NCBI GenBank assembly: GCA_902834555.1
Contig: CADFJN010000005.1
Location: 1-64,000 of the forward strand
Direction: 5' to 3'
DNA: 64,000 bases
From: Atopobiaceae bacterium
Lineage (GTDB): Bacteria; Actinomycetota; Coriobacteriia; Coriobacteriales; Atopobiaceae
In this document: positions 24,820-31,404 of the stretch, piece by piece
Numbering within the stretch: the first letter of the stretch is position 1
Layout: every line of letters begins with the position of its first letter
Position numbers and translations under genes: made by a program
The notes under the pieces: generated by a model
Databases searched by the model: none
What the model saw: the letters and a program-made list of their open reading frames with translations, nothing else
Told to the model about the DNA's origin: nothing

Positions 24820-25414
24820 GAAGCAGCCAGGCGTCTGCGATGATTTGCGCGTGATCGAAGGCAAGCCCCTCGCCACGCACGTCGTGCGAGCGCGGAATGG
24901 CCGTTACGGGGCCGGCCTCAATGGCAAAGTTGCTGGTCAGTGTAGTGTCGCCGGAGGTAAGCAAGAGCTGCGTGCGGCCGTCCTTCTTCGCTGCCGCAAC
25001 ATCGAACCAGGCGGCTGCGGCCGCGTCATCGCCGGCGTGCGCGGTTACGCCATGGTTGTCAACGGCCACGTGCGCCTGCGAGACGGTCCATCCGCGCGGG
25101 TCTCGACCGGGCGTGCTGTAGAGACCCACCGGCTCAAGCGCGAGGCCATCCACGCCGGTCTCCTCGAGAAGCTCCCGCCGCGAGGCCTCAAGCGCCGTCT
25201 CTCCGGGGCTCACAAAGCCACCTGGAAGTGCCCAGCACCCCAGGAACGGGTGGCCACCACGACGGATGAGAAGCAGCTTGAGTGCGCCGTCTGGACCAAT
25301 GCGAAAGATGCAGTTGTCGGCCGTGAGCGAGGGCCGCGGGTAGTCCTTGGGGTTGTAGGCGGCCAGGAACTCCTCCTCGGTAAGGCCGTTCTTGTCCCTC
25401 AGCGGTTCTGTCAT
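24812..25414 (-). CDS. NUDIX hydrolase
   Basis: A 200-residue NUDIX pyrophosphohydrolase. The Nudix box is complete at about residues 66-88: GGFVSPGETALEASRRELLEE-TGVD spans G-x5-E-x7-RE-xx-EE-x-G. The N-terminal AYNPKDYPRPSLTADNCIF region is found in NUDIX proteins related to ADP-ribose pyrophosphatase and to NrtR. The winged-helix half of NrtR is missing, so an enzyme is favoured over a regulator. A GGGAG site precedes the ATG. Confidence 0.88.
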   Translation of the reverse strand: MTEPLRDKNGLTEEEFLAAYNPKDYPRPSLTADNCIFRIGPDGALKLLLIRRGGHPFLGCWALPGGFVSPGETALEASRRELLEETGVDGLALEPVGLYSTPGRDPRGWTVSQAHVAVDNHGVTAHAGDDAAAAAWFDVAAAKKDGRTQLLLTSGDTTLTSNFAIEAGPVTAIPRSHDVRGEGLAFDHAQIIADAWLLLK

Positions 25415-25438
25415 GGTGATCGTGCTCCCTTTCTGCTG

Positions 25439-25477
25439 ATAAGGGCCGGGTCACCGACTGGGGTGCCCGGCCCTTAT
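25439..25477 (-). terminator. Hairpin between the GH13 gene and the NUDIX gene
   Basis: ATAAGGGCCGGG and CCCGGCCCTTAT pair perfectly, with an inner CACC/GGTG pairing. It lies after the GH13 stop and before the NUDIX ribosome-binding site on the minus strand. There is no T tract on the minus side, so termination may be incomplete. Confidence 0.6.
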
Positions 25478-25508
25478 ACTACTGCGGCTGCGGGGTTTCC
25501 GTCTCCGC

Positions 25509-26816
25509 TTACACGCCCCAGGTGCGCTCCACGTCTGTCGCGACCACGATGGGTGTGCCGGTGCACGTCAGGTGCCCGCCCTGCACGGCGACAGCGGACC
25601 CGTCGACGAGGTTCTCGTACGTGCCGTCGGGAAGCGGCACCTCGACCTCGGCCGAGCGCGACTTGAGCGAGAAGACGCCAACCTTGCGCCTCCCGTCGTT
25701 CTCGCGACGCAGGATGGCAATGTCGTTCTCGTCATCCGCCGCCACAAAGAAGGCATCGTCGGCGTCAAGCTCTTCGTGCTTGATCTTGGCCATGCGGCGC
25801 ATGAGGTCCGAAAGGTCGACCCCCGTGTTCCAGTCAACGGTGTCGCGGTCAAAGAGGCTGGGCAGGTGTGAGCAGGCTGCCTCCTGCCCCGCGTAGACGA
25901 GCGTGGTTCCCTTCTTGAAGTAGAGCATGGCCGTGTGGTTGCGCAGGTCAGACTCGCTTTTCACGTGTGAGGCAATGCGCGGCACGTCGTGGTTCTCGAG
26001 GAAGCGCAGCTTGTCGTAGTTCTGGGGGTAGAGGTTCTCCTGGAAGTCGAGAAGGTCGAGATAGCACGAGAGGGGAATCTCGCCCTTGAGGTAGCGCTCG
26101 AATGCCTCCTGGACGTCGTATTCGTACTCCATGTCAAAGGCCTCGAAAGCCTCGGAGTCGCGTGCGCAGGTCATGCCCGCCGCGCGACATGCGGCGCCAA
26201 ACGAGCGATGGACCGTCTCCGCCAGCCAAAGGCAGCCGGGATGCACCTTCGCCACCTCGGTGCGGGCGTGCTTCCAGAACTCCACGGGCACGAAGGAGGC
26301 AACGTCGCAGCGGAAGCCATCGACGATGCGTGCCCACTGGCAGAGGGTCTCGATCTGGTAGTCCCAGAGCGACGAGACGTTGTAGTCGAGGTCGATAACG
26401 TCGGACCAGTCGCCTACGTGGTTGCCGGGCTGACCGTCGGGCTTGCGGAAGAAAAACTCCGGGTGCTCCTCAAAGAGGACGGAGTCGGGGGAGGTGTGGT
26501 TGTACACCACATCAATCATGCACTTCATGCCCTCGGCGTGGATGGCGTCCACCAGCGCACGGAAGTCGTCCATGGTGCCGTATTCGGGGTTGACCGTGCG
26601 ATAGTCACGGTTGGCGTACGGGCTGCCGAGCGTTCCCTTGCGGTTCTTCTCGCCAATGGGATGGATGGGCATGAGCCACACGACGTCGGTTCCCAACGCG
26701 TGGATGCGCGGGAGGTCGGGAATCACAGCGCGAAACGTGCCCTCGGGTGTGTGGTTGCGCACAAAGACGGAGTAGATGATGAGGCTTCGTATGGAGGCGC
26801 TGGAGTCCTGTGCCAT
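25509..26816 (-). CDS. Glycoside hydrolase family 13 (alpha-amylase/glucanotransferase-like)
   Basis: A 435-residue enzyme with no signal peptide, so cytoplasmic. GH13 regions are visible in order: DVVYNHTS (region I), DGFRCDVAS with the nucleophile Asp (region II), CLWLAETVH with the general acid Glu (region III) and FLENHDVPR (region IV). It probably acts on malto-oligosaccharides taken up or stored. The ATG at 26816 follows AGAAGGGA; the longer frame upstream is intergenic and contains a palindrome. Exact specificity cannot be assigned. Confidence 0.9.
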   Translation of the reverse strand: MAQDSSASIRSLIIYSVFVRNHTPEGTFRAVIPDLPRIHALGTDVVWLMPIHPIGEKNRKGTLGSPYANRDYRTVNPEYGTMDDFRALVDAIHAEGMKCMIDVVYNHTSPDSVLFEEHPEFFFRKPDGQPGNHVGDWSDVIDLDYNVSSLWDYQIETLCQWARIVDGFRCDVASFVPVEFWKHARTEVAKVHPGCLWLAETVHRSFGAACRAAGMTCARDSEAFEAFDMEYEYDVQEAFERYLKGEIPLSCYLDLLDFQENLYPQNYDKLRFLENHDVPRIASHVKSESDLRNHTAMLYFKKGTTLVYAGQEAACSHLPSLFDRDTVDWNTGVDLSDLMRRMAKIKHEELDADDAFFVAADDENDIAILRRENDGRRKVGVFSLKSRSAEVEVPLPDGTYENLVDGSAVAVQGGHLTCTGTPIVVATDVERTWGV

Positions 26817-26892
26817 GGTGGTCCCTTCTCGGCAGGTGCCAGGTAGTGCGGTCGATGCACATAGTGGACCATCGCGTGGCGAGACGCAATAT

Positions 26893-26904
26893 TTGTTTAA
26901 ACAA
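26893..26904. promoter_or_regulatory. Palindromic candidate operator upstream of the GH13 gene
   Basis: TTGTTTAAACAA is a perfect 12-bp palindrome about 77 bp before the GH13 start. AT-rich palindromes of this size suit a LacI-type sugar regulator. None is encoded nearby. Confidence 0.35.
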
Positions 26905-26959
26905 GATGCTTGTGACGAGAGGGCAAGGACCGAACAGACGGCGCCCCTGGGAGCGGCGC

Positions 26960-27775
26960 CTACTTCACGACTACGGCGCCATCGGGAAGCGTCAGAGTGG
27001 CATCCGTGGCGATGAGCACGTTGTTGCCGCGCTCCTCGGGTTTGTCGGGCCATTCGGGCACGTAGGCAACGTGCGAGAACTGCGCCGAGAAGGCCCGCTC
27101 CACCTCCTCCAGGACGCGTGCGTTGCGCCCCTGGGTAGAGCAGCGAAGGTTAGCGAGGTACACCCCGCTGTGCGCGAGCTTCTCGCGGATGAGCCGGGCG
27201 CCCTCGTTGGTTCCAAGCTGGCCGAGCGGGTGGTTGCCCGAGAACGCGTCGTTCACAATCACGTCATAGGGCTTCTCGGCGCGGCGCAGGTAGTCCCAAC
27301 CATCATCGTTCACGAGCGATATGCGGTCTTTGCCGTACTTCTCGATGAGGTCGTCGAGGAAAAAGCGCTCGCGCGCAATGACCGTGACGCGCGGGTCAAT
27401 CTCCACGGCATCAATATGGAGTTTTGGCCGGTGCGCCACAAGCCACTTGGGCAGGGAGTATCCGCCTCCGCCAATGACCAGCGCGCGGGTGGCATCGGGT
27501 AGGTCGTAGCAGACCTCGGCCATGTAGCGGTGGTAGACGCAGGCCAGCTCAAAGTGCAGGTCGTCGGGCAGATAACAGACGCTTTGAAAGGTCCCGTTCA
27601 CGTTGAGCAGACGAACCGGTGTCCCGTCATCGTCCGCTGCCTCAAAGATGAGTGCGGGGCCAAATTTGGTACGACGCATCTCGACGCCGCGGCGCTTGAG
27701 CAGCCACGGGAGCGCCAAAACAATGGCAAAAAGGACCCAGGAGATAACAATCACGACAATGAGCCAGGTTGGCAC
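26960..27775 (-). CDS. Spermidine-synthase-like protein with N-terminal membrane anchor
   Basis: A 271-residue protein with one N-terminal transmembrane helix (WLIVVIVISWVLFAIVLALPW) and a Rossmann methyltransferase-like domain of the spermidine synthase family. The SAM-type loop reads ALVIGGGGYSLPKW, followed by DAVEIDPRV and VNDAFSG. The usual GGGDG of aminopropyltransferases is GGGGYS here, and the membrane anchor is atypical, so a true polyamine synthase is doubtful. The GTG start follows TAGGAG closely. Confidence 0.82.
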   Translation of the reverse strand: MPTWLIVVIVISWVLFAIVLALPWLLKRRGVEMRRTKFGPALIFEAADDDGTPVRLLNVNGTFQSVCYLPDDLHFELACVYHRYMAEVCYDLPDATRALVIGGGGYSLPKWLVAHRPKLHIDAVEIDPRVTVIARERFFLDDLIEKYGKDRISLVNDDGWDYLRRAEKPYDVIVNDAFSGNHPLGQLGTNEGARLIREKLAHSGVYLANLRCSTQGRNARVLEEVERAFSAQFSHVAYVPEWPDKPEERGNNVLIATDATLTLPDGAVVVK

Positions 27776-27843
27776 GTGCGCTCCTAACGGGGGTTACAAC
27801 GGTTGGGCAGCTCATGGGCCTATACCCAAAGTCCCAGTTTATA

Positions 27844-27873
27844 TTGTGAGTAGGAAACATCCTCGGCTATACT
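27844..27873 (+). promoter_or_regulatory. Promoter of tatA
   Basis: TTGTGA, an 18-bp spacer and TATACT. Predicted start is near 27880, leaving a leader of about 57 nt before the tatA ATG. Confidence 0.55.
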
Positions 27874-27936
27874 AGCGGATGCGGCAGCGCGCGACGCGTG
27901 CTTGCCTCATTCATCCACATCTAGGAGGACCTCACC

Positions 27937-28278
27937 ATGATTCTTGGACTTGGCATTCCCGAGCTGCTCATCATCGTTGTCGTTGTGCTGATTATCTTTG
28001 GGCCCAAGAACCTTCCCAAGCTCGGTTCCGCCCTTGGCAAGACTGTCAAGAACGTTCGCGAGGGCATGGAGGAAGGCGACGACAAGGACTCCAAGAAGGT
28101 TGAGGAGCCCAAGGAGGACGAGGCCGAGGAGGTTGTTGCCGACGAGGACGATGCCGACGTCGAGGACGCCCCTGCAGAGAAGGCAAAGGATGGCGCTCAG
28201 TTCTGCCCCAAGTGTGGCACCGAGAACGCTGCGGACGCTGCCTTCTGCAAGAAGTGCGGCGCAAAGCTGGGCGAGTAA
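27937..28278 (+). CDS. tatA: TatA-like twin-arginine translocase subunit with C-terminal zinc ribbon
   Basis: A 113-residue membrane protein. Residues 1-50 are classic TatA: a short N-terminal transmembrane helix (PELLIIVVVVLIIFGP), the FGPKNLPKLG hinge and an amphipathic helix. An acidic, disordered Glu/Asp/Lys segment follows (about 52-85). The last 25 residues form an apparent zinc ribbon with CPKC and CKKC knuckles (C90, C93, C104, C107). TatA forms the Tat pore, and the Tat-like signal on the BMP lipoprotein is a possible client. A zinc ribbon on TatA is unusual. TAGGAGG precedes the ATG; tatC is not in the window. Confidence 0.88.
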   Translation: MILGLGIPELLIIVVVVLIIFGPKNLPKLGSALGKTVKNVREGMEEGDDKDSKKVEEPKEDEAEEVVADEDDADVEDAPAEKAKDGAQFCPKCGTENAADAAFCKKCGAKLGE

Positions 28279-28329
28279 CTAGGGCACCTGGGGTACGTAC
28301 CTCCCACGCACTACGAGGAAAGCAGAGTC

Positions 28330-28809
28330 ATGGATAACAGCAAGGAAATCACTCTTACCGCCGAGGGTCGCCAGAAGCTTGTCGACGAGCTGGCGTACCG
28401 CGAGGGCGAGCTTCGTGACGAGATCGTCGAGCGCCTGAAGGAGGCCCGTTCCTTCGGCGACCTCTCGGAGAACTCCGAGTACGACGCCGCCAAGGAGGAG
28501 CAGTCCCAGAACGAGTCCAAGATTGCCGAGATTCGCCAGACCCTCTCAGTGGCAAGGGTTGTCAAGGACGCGCAGCATGGCGGCATTAGGGTCTCCATTG
28601 GCACTACCGTCGAGCTTGAGGACGATCGCGGCAAGAAGGCCAAGTTCACCATCGTGGGCACCACCGAGACCAACTCCCTCGAGCACAAGATCTCTAACGA
28701 GTCCCCCGCTGGCCAGGCGCTTATCGGCTGCGGCAAGGGCGATCAGGTTGAGTTCACCACGCCAGCTGGCAAGACCAAGAGCTACACGATCGTGAACATC
28801 ACGCGCTAG
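28330..28809 (+). CDS. greA: Transcription elongation factor GreA
   Basis: Stimulates transcript cleavage by backtracked RNA polymerase through the secondary channel. The 159 residues have the N-terminal coiled coil with the acidic tip SFGDLSENSEYDAAKEEQ and the C-terminal FKBP-like domain (LEDDRGKKAKFTIVG, SPAGQALIG). It starts about 50 nt after tatA. A strong terminator follows. Confidence 0.96.
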   Translation: MDNSKEITLTAEGRQKLVDELAYREGELRDEIVERLKEARSFGDLSENSEYDAAKEEQSQNESKIAEIRQTLSVARVVKDAQHGGIRVSIGTTVELEDDRGKKAKFTIVGTTETNSLEHKISNESPAGQALIGCGKGDQVEFTTPAGKTKSYTIVNITR

Positions 28810-28834
28810 GCTGGTTCCATACCATGCAACCTTG

Positions 28835-28858
28835 GCCCCTCCTCGGAGGGGCTTTTTT
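28835..28858 (+). terminator. Rho-independent terminator of greA
   Basis: GCCCCTCC-TC-GGAGGGGC followed by six T. The GAGACAAAGGGAC palindrome copy 2 begins two bases later. Confidence 0.9.
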
Positions 28859-28859
28859 C

Positions 28860-28890
28860 ATGAGACAAAGGGACAGTCCCTTTGTCTCAT
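28860..28890. repeat. GAGACAAAGGGAC palindrome, copy 2
   Basis: ATGAGACAAAGGGAC and its exact complement flank a single A, immediately after the greA terminator T tract. Confidence 0.9.
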
Positions 28891-29016
28891 CCCGCGCCAA
28901 CGCAACGGCCAAAACGCTACAGTACAATGGTTTGCGCTGTGGCCGCCCAGCAAGGACAGCCAGGCAGGGGAGAGAACATGCGCGCCGACGGGCGCACGCG
29001 AGTACGAGGAGCGACA

Positions 29017-31257
29017 ATGGCCGACCAGACCAAGACGGGCGAGAACAACACCAATGACGAGAGGGCCCAGCGCCGTGCCCGTCGCCAAGCGCTCATCGAT
29101 GCGGGCGTGAATCCCTATCCCATTGCGAGCGATGTCACGGCTCACGCGGCGCAGCTCGAGAAGGACTACGCAAGCCTCCCCGACGGCGAGGACACCCAGG
29201 ACGTAGTCTCCGTCGCCGGCCGCATCCGCGCGCTCCGCCGTCAGGGCAAGGCCGCTTTTATCGTCCTCGAAGATGTCTCCGGCCAGATTCAGCTCTTCTG
29301 CCGCGTGAACGACCTGGGCGAGGAGGGCTGGGGCCTTCTCCGCCAGCTCGACCTCGGGGACATCGTGGATGCCACCGGTCGCGTGCTACGCACCCGTCGC
29401 GGGCAGCTCTCCATTGCTCCCACCAAGCTCGTGCTTCTGTCCAAGTCGCTGCGCCCGCTGCCCGAGAAGTTCCACGGCCTCACCGACCGTGAGGTCCGCT
29501 ATCGCCAGCGCTACGTTGACCTCATCATGAATCCCGAGGTCCGCGACGTGTTCCGCAAGCGCAGCGCCATCATCAGCCTGATTCGCCGTTACATGGAGGC
29601 CGACGGCTACATGGAGGTCGAGACCCCCATGATGCACGCCATTCTCGGCGGCGCCAACGCAAAGCCCTTCGTCACGCACTTCAACGCGCTCGACCGCGAC
29701 TTCTACCTGCGCATTGCCACCGAGCTGCCGCTCAAGCGCCTCATTGTGGGCGGTATGGAGCGCGTCTTTGAGATTGGCCGCCAGTTCCGCAACGAGGGCA
29801 TGGACCTCACCCACAACCCCGAGTTCACCTCGATGGAGGCCTACTGCGCCTACTCGGACCTGGACGGCATGAAACGCCTCACCGAGGGCCTGTTCAAGGC
29901 CATCGCGCGCGAGGTCTGCGGCTGCGAGGAGGGCCACGAGGTCATCACGTACCAGGGCCAGCAGGTGGACATGAGCGGCACGTGGCGCTCGGTGCCTCTC
30001 TCGGAGGTCGCGTCGCAGGTGGTGGGCGAGCACGTGGACATGGACACGCCCATCGAGCACCTGCGCGAGCTCTGCCGCACCAACGGCATCGAGACCGAGG
30101 ACGGGTGGGGCGCCGGCAAGCTCCTCTTTGAGCTCTACGACGAGCTGGGCGAGTCCACGCTGGTTGACCCCACGTTCGTGTGCGATTACCCCGAGGAGGT
30201 CAGCCCGCTGGCCAAGCGCAAGGCCGACGACCCGCGTCTCACGGACCGCTTCGAGCTGGTGATCTGCGGCCACGAGTACGCCAACGCCTTCTCCGAGCTC
30301 AACGACCCCGTTGACCAGGCCGGCCGCTTTGCCGAGCAGGTCGCGGCCAAGGGCATGGGTGACGACGAGGCCATGGGCTACGACTACGACTACGTGCGCG
30401 CGCTCGAGTACGGCATGCCTCCCGCAGGTGGCATCGGCTACGGCATCGACCGCATGATCATGCTCTTCTGCGATCAGCCCGCCATCCGCGACGTGCTGCT
30501 CTTCCCGCAGATGAAGCCCGAGGTGGTCACCCGCGCGGACATCGCCTCGCAGCTCCCCGAGAAGACCGACAACGCCGCCGCGTCGGTGGACGTGATCGCG
30601 GATGACGCCGAGAACGGCGCCGCCAACGAGGCCGCGCGCGACGCCTCTGCGCCTGCCCTCTCCACCGGTCTCACGCGCGACCAGGCATTCGCCCTGCTCG
30701 AGCGCTACAACAAGGACCCCTTCCACATCCAGCACGCCGAGACCCTCGAAGGCCTCATGCGCTACTACGCCGAGAAGTACGACCCGGCAAACGTCGACTT
30801 CTGGGGCCAGGTTGGGCTTCTCCACGATCTTGATTGGGAGGAGTTCCAGGATTCCGTGCAGCACACGGTCAAGGTGGGCGAACTCATCGAGGCCGAGGGC
30901 GGCACGCCCGAGCTGGTGCATGCCATCCAGACGCACAACTCCGACAACAACCCGGAGCTGCCCCAGCCCGCGGCCAAGATGGAGCGGGTGCTCTATGCAG
31001 CTGACGAGCTGAGCGGCCTCATCCAGGCAGCCATTCTCATGCGTCCCAGCAAGTCGGTCATGGACCTCGAGGTCAAGTCGCTCAAGAAGAAGTTCAAGGA
31101 CAAGCACTTTGCTGCCGGCTGCAGCCGCGACGTTATCCGCCATGGCGCAGAACTCAACGACATGGAACTCGACGATCTGTTCGCGAGCATGATCGAGGCC
31201 ATGCGCGCCATTGCGCCAGACCGCGAGGAGTGGCTCAAGAACCACCCCGAGCAATAG
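29017..31257 (+). CDS. lysS: Lysyl-tRNA synthetase (class II) fused to an HD-domain hydrolase-like module
   Basis: Residues 1 to about 510 are a complete class II LysRS: OB-fold anticodon-binding domain (VSVAGRIRALRRQGKAAFIVL), motif 2 around FRNEGMDLTHNPEFTSME, and motif 3 GIGYGIDRMIML. A linker of some 40 Ala/Asp-rich residues leads to a C-terminal HD-superfamily domain (about 551-746). That domain has LLHDLDWEEF (H603, D604), later His/Asp residues in HAIQTHNSDN, and a conserved-looking RPSKSVMDLEVKSLKKKFKDK stretch. Stand-alone proteins of this HD type exist (COG2316-like), but the fusion to LysRS is unusual. The ATG at 29017 follows GAGGAG. Confidence 0.93.
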   Translation: MADQTKTGENNTNDERAQRRARRQALIDAGVNPYPIASDVTAHAAQLEKDYASLPDGEDTQDVVSVAGRIRALRRQGKAAFIVLEDVSGQIQLFCRVNDLGEEGWGLLRQLDLGDIVDATGRVLRTRRGQLSIAPTKLVLLSKSLRPLPEKFHGLTDREVRYRQRYVDLIMNPEVRDVFRKRSAIISLIRRYMEADGYMEVETPMMHAILGGANAKPFVTHFNALDRDFYLRIATELPLKRLIVGGMERVFEIGRQFRNEGMDLTHNPEFTSMEAYCAYSDLDGMKRLTEGLFKAIAREVCGCEEGHEVITYQGQQVDMSGTWRSVPLSEVASQVVGEHVDMDTPIEHLRELCRTNGIETEDGWGAGKLLFELYDELGESTLVDPTFVCDYPEEVSPLAKRKADDPRLTDRFELVICGHEYANAFSELNDPVDQAGRFAEQVAAKGMGDDEAMGYDYDYVRALEYGMPPAGGIGYGIDRMIMLFCDQPAIRDVLLFPQMKPEVVTRADIASQLPEKTDNAAASVDVIADDAENGAANEAARDASAPALSTGLTRDQAFALLERYNKDPFHIQHAETLEGLMRYYAEKYDPANVDFWGQVGLLHDLDWEEFQDSVQHTVKVGELIEAEGGTPELVHAIQTHNSDNNPELPQPAAKMERVLYAADELSGLIQAAILMRPSKSVMDLEVKSLKKKFKDKHFAAGCSRDVIRHGAELNDMELDDLFASMIEAMRAIAPDREEWLKNHPEQ

Positions 31258-31340
31258 CGTGCGTTTTGTCCACATGTTTGTCCGCTCCCGTGCGTGGGTA
31301 AACGCAGTGCCAAGAAGACGGCGCGGGGGATGTTACCCTT

Positions 31341-31368
31341 CGCGCGGGCCCTCGGGTCCGCGCGTTTT
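31341..31368 (+). terminator. Terminator between lysS and clpC
   Basis: CGCGCGGGCCC pairs with the following GGGTCCGCGCG and runs into TTTTGTG. It lies 84 nt after the lysS stop. Confidence 0.7.
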
Positions 31369-31404
31369 GTGTTTCCCCGCATGGCACTGAGGAGACGTCA
31401 GCGC

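Noticed and set aside
28882..29016. Longer N-terminus for LysRS
   Set aside because: In-frame codons reach back into the palindrome, but a good ribosome-binding site and family start support 29017.
29386..31275. A 629-codon minus-strand open frame opposite lysS
   Set aside because: Shadow frame without start signals or recognisable motifs.
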